Shown here: positions 1 through 6,161 of the stretch, one piece after another
Layout: each line of letters begins with the position of its first letter
Position numbering within the stretch: the stretch's first letter is position 1
From: Thiohalobacter sp.
Lineage (GTDB): Bacteria > Pseudomonadota > Gammaproteobacteria > DSM-19610
Assembly: GCA_027010005.1 (NCBI GenBank)
Contig: JALVCM010000511.1
Coordinates: 1 to 6,488, forward strand
DNA: 6,488 nt
Direction of reading: 5' to 3'
Notes under the pieces: model-generated
Databases searched by the model: none
What the model was told of the DNA's origin: nothing
The model's input: the letters and a program-made list of their open reading frames with translations, nothing else
Position numbers and translations under genes: made by a program

Positions 1-231
1 GTGGTCAAGCTGGAGGTGGTGAACGATTTCTGCAACGGCCAGGCAGTGCACCAGATAGGGTTCGCCCGAAGCGCGGGTCTGGTCACGGTGGGCTTTCCGG
101 GCACGATCGAGCGCCGTGCGAATCATCTGCTGCGCAGACTCATCGCGCCCGAAGCTGACTGACGACAACCAGGCATCTACATCCGGCAACTGCCCGTCGT
201 TCGGCGTCGTGGTTTCTGCGCGCGCTACCAT
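1..231 (-). CDS. relA: RelA/SpoT homologue (GTP pyrophosphokinase family), N-terminal 77 residues, cut by window edge
   Basis: Reading the minus strand from an ATG at 229-231 gives 77 codons with no stop up to base 1, so the gene continues outside the window. RelA/SpoT enzymes make and/or degrade the stringent-response alarmone (p)ppGpp in the cytoplasm. The segment ALDRARKAHRDQTRASGEPY followed by LVHCLAVAEIVHHLQLD matches the start of the HD hydrolase domain of this family. The His in YLVH aligns with the first metal-ligand His of hydrolase-competent members, although a Cys replaces the usual following Pro. The opening (MVARAE...DVDAWLSSVSF) resembles RelA more than SpoT, hence the symbol, but 77 residues cannot settle RelA versus a bifunctional Rel/SpoT. 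GGTAG six bases before the ATG could be a weak ribosome-binding site. The gene begins 37 nt after the lipoprotein stop on the same strand, so co-transcription is possible. Confidence 0.85.
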   Translation of the reverse strand, partial: MVARAETTTPNDGQLPDVDAWLSSVSFGRDESAQQMIRTALDRARKAHRDQTRASGEPYLVHCLAVAEIVHHLQLDH

Positions 232-268
232 ATATATCTACCAGTGTAGCCACAGAAACGGACAACTG

Positions 269-877
269 CTATTCATTACCCGCGTCAGTGGCTTTTAAAT
301 CTTCGATTAACTGCCCGAATATCTGCTCCAGTCCCTGCTGCATGGCATCCGCCAGCGCGTGCATATCACCACTGCGCGATGCAGTCTGCTGGTGATAAAC
401 TTTCGTCCACAGGGGTCTCCCGTCACGGGCTGAGTGCAGAACGGCTTCCAGCTCAACATCGGCAAGTGCCCGCCGCGACTCGACCAGCGACTCGAAACGC
501 AGCACCCGGACAACAAGCTCATAACGAAAGTGTGGGCGCCGACCCTCTGTTTCAACCCGGTCCGCGACACCGCTCTGGCGCAGGCTTTCCAGCAATGCCT
601 GCTGGATCATGCGCGGTGGCTGGTCTGCCCAAAACTCATAGTGGTAACGCCCCAGCTGCAGTGGCTTGTCCGTATGCCGGTAGAGGATCGCCCGGCCATT
701 GCGCAGCGGGTCGGCCTCGACATGGGCGATCGAAAGCCCGCCTGTCAATGCTGGCTGTTGCTGTACAGCAGGGCTGGCAGGACTGATTTCATAGAAACGG
801 TCCTCGGGGGCCGGCACACCGGCCGAACAGGCGGCCAGCATCAGTAGTACCAGGACTATTGTGGCAAACCTGATCAA
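269..877 (-). CDS. PqiC-like ABC-transport auxiliary lipoprotein (ABC_trans_aux/DUF330 family), TTG start
   Basis: A 202-residue protein that probably sits in the outer membrane facing the periplasm and partners the MCE/ABC lipid transporter upstream. From the proposed TTG, residues 1-17 form a lipoprotein signal: one Arg, a hydrophobic run (FATIVLVLLMLAAC) and a LAAC lipobox with Cys17 as the lipidated residue. The next residue is Ser rather than Asp, which fits outer-membrane sorting. The mature part has family-typical features: an FYEI beta strand, then ILYRHTDKPLQLGRYHYEFW with ADQPPRMIQQALLESL after it, and a C-terminal helix ending near EQIFGQLIEDL. The same frame is open to a GTG at 1112-1114, but the extra 79 residues are almost entirely translated repeat DNA and would bury the signal peptide. 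TTG at 875-877 has GGA about six bases upstream and gives a normal signal. An ATG at 839-841 would leave too short a signal. Family assignment is good; the exact start is an inference. Confidence 0.85.
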   Translation of the reverse strand: MIRFATIVLVLLMLAACSAGVPAPEDRFYEISPASPAVQQQPALTGGLSIAHVEADPLRNGRAILYRHTDKPLQLGRYHYEFWADQPPRMIQQALLESLRQSGVADRVETEGRRPHFRYELVVRVLRFESLVESRRALADVELEAVLHSARDGRPLWTKVYHQQTASRSGDMHALADAMQQGLEQIFGQLIEDLKATDAGNE

Positions 878-886
878 CCCGTTTCC

Positions 887-1096
887 GTCGTGCCCGCGCA
901 GGCCGGTGGCCGATACCCCGTCATACCGGCGCAGGCCGGTATCTATAGCGGCAGATTTTCTGGATACCGGCATTCGCCGGTATGACGGGGTAATAGATAC
1001 TGGCCTGTCCTGGTATGACGGGGTAATAGATACTGGCCTGTCCTGGTATGACGGGGTAATGGATACCGGCCTGTCCTGGTATGACGGGGTAATGGA
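887..1096. repeat. Array of 33-bp palindromic repeat units (extragenic REP/MITE-like) between mlaD and the lipoprotein gene
   Basis: Two units in one orientation start at 887 and 920 (GTCRTRCC-GCGCAGGCCGGT). Four units in the opposite orientation have the mirrored GTCAT ending at 986, 1019, 1052 and 1085. Unit starts are exactly 33 bp apart on each side. The best units carry a hairpin, ATACCGGC-GCAG-GCCGGTAT or ATACCGGC-ATTC-GCCGGTAT. The three rightmost copies have degenerate stems (ATACTGGCCTGTCCTGGTAT type) and are nearly identical to each other, which suggests recent tandem duplication. The array fills almost exactly the space between the mlaD stop (1098) and the lipoprotein start (877). 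Because 33 is a multiple of three, both strands stay open and give spurious peptide repeats (ITPSYQDRPVS, DTGLSWYDGV). The sequence resembles the short palindromic elements scattered between genes in many proteobacteria, such as neisserial dRS3-type repeats. That kinship is by eye only. Confidence 0.9.
916..990. repeat. Core inverted-repeat element (28-bp arms, 19-bp spacer)
   Basis: The left arm at 916-943 and right arm at 963-990 are inverted copies that differ at only two of 28 positions. The spacer is 19 bp (944-962). Each arm is itself a small palindrome with an 8-bp stem and 4-nt loop, so the transcript could fold either as two hairpins or as one long stem of about 28 bp. This looks like the founding unit of the array: a head-to-head pair like a minimal non-autonomous mobile element. 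No transposase lies in the window, and I did not see a convincing target-site duplication, because the flanks are further repeat units. Confidence 0.8.
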
Positions 1097-1097
1097 A

Positions 1098-2054
1098 TTA
1101 TTCCTGGCGATCACGCTGCACCCCCTTGTCCCTGGGCGCCGAACCCCCCAGCAGGGTGCCCGGGTTATCCCGAATCTTGCGGCTGAACTCGTTCATATTG
1201 CGGCTGGTGTCATCCATGTTCTGCAGGATGCCGTTGCTGTAGCGCGATACCTGTTCCAGGATATGGCGCAGTTCCGCAACCGCCTGCTGCATGTCCGGGC
1301 CACTCTCACTGACCAGGCCATCCAGCTTCGCCATCAACGCCTGGGCATCGCGTTTCACCTCGGTCAGGCCCGCTGTCAGTTCACTGAGATCGGTGGAAGC
1401 CTGGTCGATATTGGTCAGAATACGTTTGGCCTGGTGCTCGCCCTCGTCATCCATGATATTGGAAAGGTGCGTGGCACTCTCGTCGAGCTGTCCGACCAGA
1501 TGCTCCACATCGGTCAGAATAACGGGCACACGACGCTCCAGCACCCCACCAACCTGCTGCACAGTGCGATTGAGTGATTCGATCAGGGGCCGTATGGCAT
1601 TCTCGCTCAGATCACCGAAGTCGCCAGCCACTTCACCGATTGCAGCAAACAAATCGACACCCTGTTCACCCTTGATGAAACCGCCGGGTTCCAGAAATGC
1701 CGTGGAATTCCCCTCGGAAATATTGACCACGGTATCCGCCAGCAAGCCTTCGGAATAAATGCGCGCAATACTGTCAGAAGGAACCTTCCAGTCTTTTTTC
1801 AGCGCCAGCGCCACCCGGTAGACCAGGCCCTCGTCAGTACGTCCGGGTTCAATATACTCGACCTTGCCCAGCACATAGCCCTCGTAGGTCACCAGTGTGC
1901 CCTCCGACAGGCCCGCAACATTATGGTACTGCGTGTAGTACACATCGCGCTCACCGGCACCCCCGGTGATCCGGTACAGGGCCCAGAACAGCACGCCAAG
2001 CCCGGCAAGCACGAACAGGCCCACGGCAAAATAGTTGATGGTATCGCGTTTCAA
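1098..2054 (-). CDS. mlaD: MlaD-type MCE-domain protein with long helical C-terminal region
   Basis: A 318-residue inner-membrane-anchored, periplasmic MCE protein, the substrate-channel partner of the MlaE/MlaF transporter. Residues 7-28 form one transmembrane helix (YFAVGLFVLAGLGVLFWALY). Residues about 36-115 are a single MCE domain (YHNVAGLSEGTLVTYEGYVLGKV, then SIARIYSEGLLADTVVNI). Residues about 135-295 are predicted helical and coiled-coil-like (LIESLNRTVQQVGG, ILTNIDQASTDLSEL, LRHILEQVSRYSNGIL). A NPGTLLGG motif near residue 300 resembles the NPxxLL motif seen at the end of many MCE proteins. At 318 residues it is much longer than E. coli MlaD (about 183), all of the extra length being helical tail. 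The start is TTG (2052-2054) and overlaps the mlaF stop by 4 bp (TTGA). A GGGAG Shine-Dalgarno lies about ten bases upstream inside mlaF. No other start includes the membrane helix. Confidence 0.92.
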   Translation of the reverse strand: MKRDTINYFAVGLFVLAGLGVLFWALYRITGGAGERDVYYTQYHNVAGLSEGTLVTYEGYVLGKVEYIEPGRTDEGLVYRVALALKKDWKVPSDSIARIYSEGLLADTVVNISEGNSTAFLEPGGFIKGEQGVDLFAAIGEVAGDFGDLSENAIRPLIESLNRTVQQVGGVLERRVPVILTDVEHLVGQLDESATHLSNIMDDEGEHQAKRILTNIDQASTDLSELTAGLTEVKRDAQALMAKLDGLVSESGPDMQQAVAELRHILEQVSRYSNGILQNMDDTSRNMNEFSRKIRDNPGTLLGGSAPRDKGVQRDRQE

Positions 2055-2875
2055 AACCGCATTGCTCCCTCGGTGAGTCGCTGCAGGTAACCGTCTACAT
2101 CGACCGGTTCGTCCTCTGATGTACGTGTCAGCAGGTTACGTATTCTGGGATTGTCCGAGTGACGCACTTCCTCCACGCTGCCGACCATGAGAATGCGCCC
2201 GCGATCCAGCACCGTGATGCGGTCCGCTATTTTAAAGGCGCTCTGCAGTTCGTGGGTGACGACGACGATGGACACAGGCATGGCATCGCGGATACGCAAT
2301 ATCAGGTTATCGAGATCAGCCGCCACCACCGGGTCCAGCCCGGCAGAGGGCTCATCAAAAAACAGGATGCCCGGGTCCATGACAATCGCACGTGCCAGTG
2401 CCGCGCGCTTGATCATGCCACCGGAAAGCTGGGCCGGCATCAGGTGTTCATAGCCGGCAAGGTTGACCACTTCCAGCTTCATCCGGCTCATGATTTTGAT
2501 GGTGTTCTCGTCGAGCGAGGTATGTTCGCGCAAGGGCATCCGCACGTTCTCACCGACGGTCATGGAATTGAACAGCGCTCCGCCCTGGAATGACACGCCG
2601 ATTTTCTTGCGGATTTCCATCCATTCGTGACTGCTCAGTGTATCGATATTCTTCCCGAACAGCCGGATGTCACCTGCGTCGGCACGGTGCAGGCCAAGCA
2701 GGTAGCGCAGCAGGGTGGACTTCCCGGAACCACTCCCGCCCATGATGACCATGATCTCCCCGGGTGCAACCGACAGCGAAACATCATCCAGTATTTTCTG
2801 GTCACCGTAGTAGGTCACGAGATTATTCACCTCGATAACCGGTTGCGACGATGTATCTGGAGGCGTGGTATTCAT
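2051..2875 (-). CDS. mlaF: MlaF-like ABC transporter ATP-binding protein
   Basis: A 274-residue cytoplasmic ATPase that powers phospholipid (or other hydrophobic substrate) movement by the MlaE permease. All ABC motifs are intact: Walker A GGSGSGKS (46-53), Q-loop Gln97 (SFQGGALF), signature LSGGM (150-154, with Met where many ABC proteins have Gln, as is common in MlaF relatives), Walker B ILFFDEP (170-176), D-loop SAGLD (177-181) and switch His208. The segment GGALFNSMTVGENV is typical of the MlaF/TTG2A family. The C-terminal tail (SEDEPVDVDGYLQRLTEGAMRF) extends beyond the core fold. In E. coli the equivalent tail is reported to take part in dimer and MlaB contacts, which matters here because a STAS protein is encoded two genes upstream. 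The ATG lies 1 nt past the mlaE stop and lacks a clear Shine-Dalgarno, which suggests translational coupling. Confidence 0.95.
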   Translation of the reverse strand: MNTTPPDTSSQPVIEVNNLVTYYGDQKILDDVSLSVAPGEIMVIMGGSGSGKSTLLRYLLGLHRADAGDIRLFGKNIDTLSSHEWMEIRKKIGVSFQGGALFNSMTVGENVRMPLREHTSLDENTIKIMSRMKLEVVNLAGYEHLMPAQLSGGMIKRAALARAIVMDPGILFFDEPSAGLDPVVAADLDNLILRIRDAMPVSIVVVTHELQSAFKIADRITVLDRGRILMVGSVEEVRHSDNPRIRNLLTRTSEDEPVDVDGYLQRLTEGAMRF

Positions 2876-2876
2876 G

Positions 2877-3692
2877 TCATCGACTCAGGAAAAAGGTAAA
2901 GACCATGTCGGCCACCACGATCGCGGCAATACAGAGCACGACAGAGCGGGTCGTTGCCCGGCCCAACCCTTCGGCCCCGCCACTGGCGTTAAAACCGTTA
3001 CCGGTTGCAACCAGTGTAATCAGCACGGCAAACACCACGCTCTTGATCAGGCCCTGGAAAATATCACCTGGCACCAGTTCGCTGAATACACGTGTGGTGT
3101 AGGTATCGAGGTTTATGTGCAGCTCCATGACAGAGATGACCCCGCCACCCAGGATGGCCATAGCATCGGAGAGCACTGACAGTATCGGCATCATCAGCAG
3201 CATGGCCGCCAGAATCGGCGACACCAGGTAGCGAACCGGTGACACACCCATGACGCGCAACGCATCGATCTCCTGCGCCATCTGCATGGTGCCGATGCGG
3301 GCAGCAATGGCTGAGCCGGAACGGCCTGCCACCACAATACCGGCAATCAGTACACCAAACTCACGCGTCACCGACATTGCAATACCGGACACAACCTGTG
3401 ACTCGGCACCGAAGTCGCGCAATGTGTAGATGCCCTGCATGGCCATCATGGCGCCATTGGCGAAGGCCAGTATGGTGACGACCGGGATTGCCTGCACACC
3501 GATATCCATCATTTCCTGGACGATGGCACTCAGGCGCACACGCTGTTGCCGCCAGCGCCCGGCCAGCAGCCAGAACACGCTCTCGACCAGCAGCGCCGCG
3601 CCGTAGCCGAAGTCCTCGACGCCGGCTACAAACTTGCGACCGACCTGTTCCGTCAACAGGCGAAAACGGTTTGCATGGATCTCAGCTGCCAT
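2877..3692 (-). CDS. mlaE: MlaE-like ABC transporter permease
   Basis: A 271-residue inner-membrane permease of the MlaE/TTG2B family, which works as a dimer with MlaF. The family signature is clear at 111-147: EFGVLIAGIVVAGRSGSAIA, then ARIGTMQMAQEIDALRVMG, including the AGRSGSA stretch and the QEIDAL coupling segment. Next comes SPVRYLVSPI. Hydrophobic segments lie at roughly 66-88, 103-123, 155-188, 215-232 and 249-269, with an amphipathic N-terminal stretch around 24-45, as expected for this fold. The length is close to the family norm (about 260). The ATG at 3690-3692 overlaps the end of the STAS gene by 11 bp, and the stop is 1 nt before mlaF. The gene is thus welded to both a STAS regulator and the ATPase. 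Substrate and transport direction cannot be read from sequence. Confidence 0.95.
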   Translation of the reverse strand: MAAEIHANRFRLLTEQVGRKFVAGVEDFGYGAALLVESVFWLLAGRWRQQRVRLSAIVQEMMDIGVQAIPVVTILAFANGAMMAMQGIYTLRDFGAESQVVSGIAMSVTREFGVLIAGIVVAGRSGSAIAARIGTMQMAQEIDALRVMGVSPVRYLVSPILAAMLLMMPILSVLSDAMAILGGGVISVMELHINLDTYTTRVFSELVPGDIFQGLIKSVVFAVLITLVATGNGFNASGGAEGLGRATTRSVVLCIAAIVVADMVFTFFLSR

Positions 3693-4014
3693 GTTCCAGC
3701 CGCTCGTCCAGTGAGCTGTAAATGGTAAAGACCTGGTCGAGCCGTGCCAGGCGCAATACGCTCATGGCTGCTTCGCTGACGCCGATCAGGCCGAATTCCA
3801 GGTCATTGGTGCGCGCATACTGGAACCCTTCAACCAGGCTGGCGACACCGGAACTGTCGATGTATTCTACACTGGACAGATCCACCATGACGTGTTTCAT
3901 TTTCTTCAGGCTGTTCAGGATCACCTTGCGTGCATCCGGCGAGTTGTTCAAATCAATTTCACCGTTCAGCATGACAACCGAAAAGCCCTGCCTGTCTTCA
4001 ACCGGAAATGTCAT
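3682..4014 (-). CDS. STAS-domain protein (RsbV-type anti-sigma factor antagonist, or MlaB-like)
   Basis: A 110-residue single STAS domain. The first strand FSVVMLNGEIDLNNS (11-25) and the phosphorylation-site loop YIDSSGVASLVEG (51-63) are well conserved. Ser54/Ser55 after Asp53 fall where RsbV/SpoIIAA proteins are phosphorylated by their RsbW-type kinase. The corresponding position in E. coli MlaB is a functionally important Thr. The C-terminal half (LRLARLDQVFTIYSSLDERL) is also typical of anti-sigma factor antagonists. By sequence it looks more RsbV-like. By position it overlaps mlaE by 11 bp, so an MlaB-like role on the transporter is plausible. The two roles are not exclusive. It starts with ATG at 4012-4014, preceded by GGGAG at six bases, and overlaps the upstream kinase gene by 17 bp. 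No symbol is given because the partner (sigma pathway or MlaF) is unknown. Confidence 0.92.
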   Translation of the reverse strand: MTFPVEDRQGFSVVMLNGEIDLNNSPDARKVILNSLKKMKHVMVDLSSVEYIDSSGVASLVEGFQYARTNDLEFGLIGVSEAAMSVLRLARLDQVFTIYSSLDERLEHGS

Positions 4015-4447
4015 TACCTTCTCCCTGTTCCCTGGTAAACAGTTTCATCTGGAAAACATTACCGCCATCATCGGGTGGCTCCAGAAAACCACATTCATCC
4101 ATCAGGCTGTTAATGAGATACACTCCAAGCCCGCCCGGGCGGATATCATCGAGTTCACGTGAACGCACCTGCTCGACATCTACCGTATCGGCATAGTCCC
4201 TGACACGCACCACCAGTGCATCCTGTTCCTGCAGGACACTGACATCGATCTTTCCGTCAGCGTCCATACCATAGGCGTGCTGGATAATATTCATGCAAGC
4301 TTCGTTGACAGCCAGCACCATGGCTTCTGTCTGCGGCACGTCCAGCCCGGCAAGATCCGCAGCATCGCGCATGACACTGCGTAACAGGCGCAGCCGGCTG
4401 GCACGTGAACAGAAACTGATCGTCACCAGATGTTCTCCGCCTTCCAT
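3998..4447 (-). CDS. RsbW-like anti-sigma regulatory factor / Ser-Thr kinase (HATPase_c)
   Basis: A 149-residue GHKL-fold protein of the RsbW/SpoIIAB type. In partner-switch systems such proteins bind a target (usually a sigma factor) and phosphorylate the STAS antagonist. The N box is clear at 48-59 (NEACMNIIQHAY, with Glu49 and Asn53 as metal/ATP ligands). The region where the G1 box lies reads VRDYADTVD (82-90): Asp84 is kept, but an Ala stands where relatives usually have Gly. The G2 box is GGLGVYLI (105-112). The final strand VFQMKLFT (131-138) completes the fold. The gene starts 1 nt after the phosphatase stop, has AGGA about 11 bases upstream of its ATG, and ends overlapping the STAS gene. 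The order phosphatase-kinase-STAS supports a dedicated module. Whether it acts on a sigma factor cannot be told; none is encoded here. Confidence 0.9.
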   Translation of the reverse strand: MEGGEHLVTISFCSRASRLRLLRSVMRDAADLAGLDVPQTEAMVLAVNEACMNIIQHAYGMDADGKIDVSVLQEQDALVVRVRDYADTVDVEQVRSRELDDIRPGGLGVYLINSLMDECGFLEPPDDGGNVFQMKLFTREQGEGNDISG

Positions 4448-4448
4448 A

Positions 4449-6161
4449 CTATGTCTTTTCCTCGATAATCATCAGTGTCAGGTCATCTTCGAGCACACCG
4501 TCACTACCCACCACCGAGTCGGTGATGGCAAGCGGCCGGTCACACAACGGCACACTGGCATATTCTTTCAGTACCTGTATCAACCTGTCCCGTTCGAGCC
4601 GCTTGCCGTCTTCCATGCGTGCTTCCAGCAGGCCGTCTGTATACAGGTATAGACAACCTCCCTGCAGTTCGAAAGTGTTGTTGGGAAAAATACTGTCCGG
4701 GCTGATACCCAGCGGCGGCGCCTTGGCCGGGTACTCGTCGATGAGCGCTGCACAGCCCATGTGTATGGCCGGCAGGTGGCCGGCGCTGGCCAGCGTGACT
4801 TCCCCACTGGCCTGGTCCACCACCCCGGCCAGCATGGTGACGAACATACCCCGCACCGAGGTCTCGAAGATTTCCCGGTTGATCATCGCCAGCAATTTGC
4901 CGGGGTCATGGATACCCTTGCCAAGGCAACGGAACAGGCTGGCCGTTTTCGCCATGAGCAGCGCAGCATTCATGCCCTTGCCGGATACATCCGCGAGGCA
5001 GAAGGCCATTTTGTTTTCACCGACCGGGTAGTAGTCAAAGAAATCCCCGGACACGGCCTTCGCCGACAGGTTCAGGCCGGTAATGCCCGGCAATCTTGTG
5101 CCGGCATCGGGTAGCAGGCTCTTTTGTACTTCACGCGCCAGCTCCAGTTCACGATTCAGTTCAGCGGCATAGCGGTCACGTTCACCCAGTGCCTGTTCGA
5201 GGCGCCAGGTGAGCTCCTGGTAACTGAGGTTCTCCTCGGCAAGACGCAGGTTGGCCTCACGCAGCACCTGATCAAAGGTCTGCTGTTCACCGACACGCAT
5301 ACCCATGGCCGTGGCCGCTTCTGCCACCGACTCCGCCACCTTCTGCAGCAGGTAATCACTGTGTTCCGGGCTGGCATCGAAATGCTCCGCCAGCAGGGTG
5401 CGCACCTGCTGGATGGCAATACGTTTGTCCGCACAGCGGTAGACCGATGCCATCCAGTCGGCACAGCTGGCCACCGTGCACAGTATCTGCGTCTGGCTAT
5501 CCGTGCCATCCGGCGGACCATCGTGGTGATAGCCCATGGCACAGGCCAGGTCATGTGGCAGATCCCAGCTGTTGGCCAGTGTCAGCCCGACCTCATCGTG
5601 GGTCGAGTGGAACAGGTCGATCTCGATATCACGCCGCTCTTCGGGCGTGGAGGCTGCCAACCGGTCCCAGTGTTTCACCTGTTCGGGATAGAGAAACAGC
5701 AGTACCAGCAGGCCAAAGTCCTGCAACAGGCCGGCGGTAAAACACTCCTCGGGGTCAAGGCCGGCAAGCTCGGCAAGCATGCGGGCACTGACCGCGCGGC
5801 GCAGGGCATCTTCCCAGTACACGTCGATATTGAAACCCGGGATGGCGTCAGAGCGCAGCGCGTCGCGCATCGACAGGCACAGCATCAGGTTGCGCAGTGC
5901 CCGGTTACCGAGCACCGTCACCGCCCGGCTCACCGACTTCACCTGGCTGACCAGACCGAAGTAGGCAGAATTGGAAATACGCAGCAGTTCCGCGGTCAGC
6001 ACCGGGTCATTGGCCACCAGCTGCGCAAGATCACGACTGTCCACGCCCGGGCGTGAACAGGCCTGCACAATACGAATGGCATCCTTCGGGGGCGCAGGTA
6101 AATCGCTCGGCCGTACCGAGTGTTCTGCAACGGTTTCTTCCATAACCTGTTGATCAATCAT
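4449..6161 (-). CDS. HDOD-SpoIIE fusion: RsbU-like PP2C serine phosphatase with HDOD sensor domain
   Basis: A 570-residue cytoplasmic regulator with no membrane segments. Residues about 18-215 are an HDOD domain (LPAPPKDAIRIVQACS; VANDPVLTAELLRISNSAYF; AVTVLG; HDEVGLTLANSWDLP). Residues about 295-345 form a charged linker with coiled-coil character (REANLRLAEENLSYQELTWR and onward). Residues about 340-568 are a SpoIIE/PP2C phosphatase: LAREVQKSLLP, GDFFDYY (Asp373), ADVSGKGMNAALLMA (Asp391), ASAGHLPAIH, YTDGLLEAR (Asp509) and DDLTLMII (Asp559/Asp560). All expected metal-binding Asp positions are present, so it should be active. By analogy with RsbU it would dephosphorylate the STAS protein encoded two genes downstream. 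What the HDOD domain senses is unknown. The ATG at 6159-6161 gives a full HDOD domain. It lacks a good Shine-Dalgarno, and an ATG seven codons in is possible but no better. It is the first gene of the tight operon. Confidence 0.93.
   Translation of the reverse strand: MIDQQVMEETVAEHSVRPSDLPAPPKDAIRIVQACSRPGVDSRDLAQLVANDPVLTAELLRISNSAYFGLVSQVKSVSRAVTVLGNRALRNLMLCLSMRDALRSDAIPGFNIDVYWEDALRRAVSARMLAELAGLDPEECFTAGLLQDFGLLVLLFLYPEQVKHWDRLAASTPEERRDIEIDLFHSTHDEVGLTLANSWDLPHDLACAMGYHHDGPPDGTDSQTQILCTVASCADWMASVYRCADKRIAIQQVRTLLAEHFDASPEHSDYLLQKVAESVAEAATAMGMRVGEQQTFDQVLREANLRLAEENLSYQELTWRLEQALGERDRYAAELNRELELAREVQKSLLPDAGTRLPGITGLNLSAKAVSGDFFDYYPVGENKMAFCLADVSGKGMNAALLMAKTASLFRCLGKGIHDPGKLLAMINREIFETSVRGMFVTMLAGVVDQASGEVTLASAGHLPAIHMGCAALIDEYPAKAPPLGISPDSIFPNNTFELQGGCLYLYTDGLLEARMEDGKRLERDRLIQVLKEYASVPLCDRPLAITDSVVGSDGVLEDDLTLMIIEEKT

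Noticed and set aside
307..570. Minus-strand 87-codon frame inside the lipoprotein gene, and the overlapping plus-strand frames at 379-786 and 434-847
   Set aside because: They are in other frames of the lipoprotein gene, whose own frame has a signal peptide, lipobox and family motifs; none shows a recognisable domain.
887..1096. CRISPR array
   Set aside because: Period and unit are both 33 bp with no variable spacers, units occur in both orientations, and no cas gene is present.
861..1577. Plus-strand open frame of 238 codons covering the repeat array and the 3' end of mlaD
   Set aside because: Its N-terminal part is translated repeat DNA (DTGLSWYDGV units) and the rest is antisense to the conserved mlaD gene. 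The 33-bp period keeps the frame open by arithmetic, not selection.
5124..6056. Long plus-strand open frame of 310 codons opposite the phosphatase gene
   Set aside because: It lies wholly antisense to a gene with clear HDOD and PP2C motifs. Its translation is rich in His, Gln and Arg with no recognisable domain, as expected for a shadow frame in GC-rich coding DNA.
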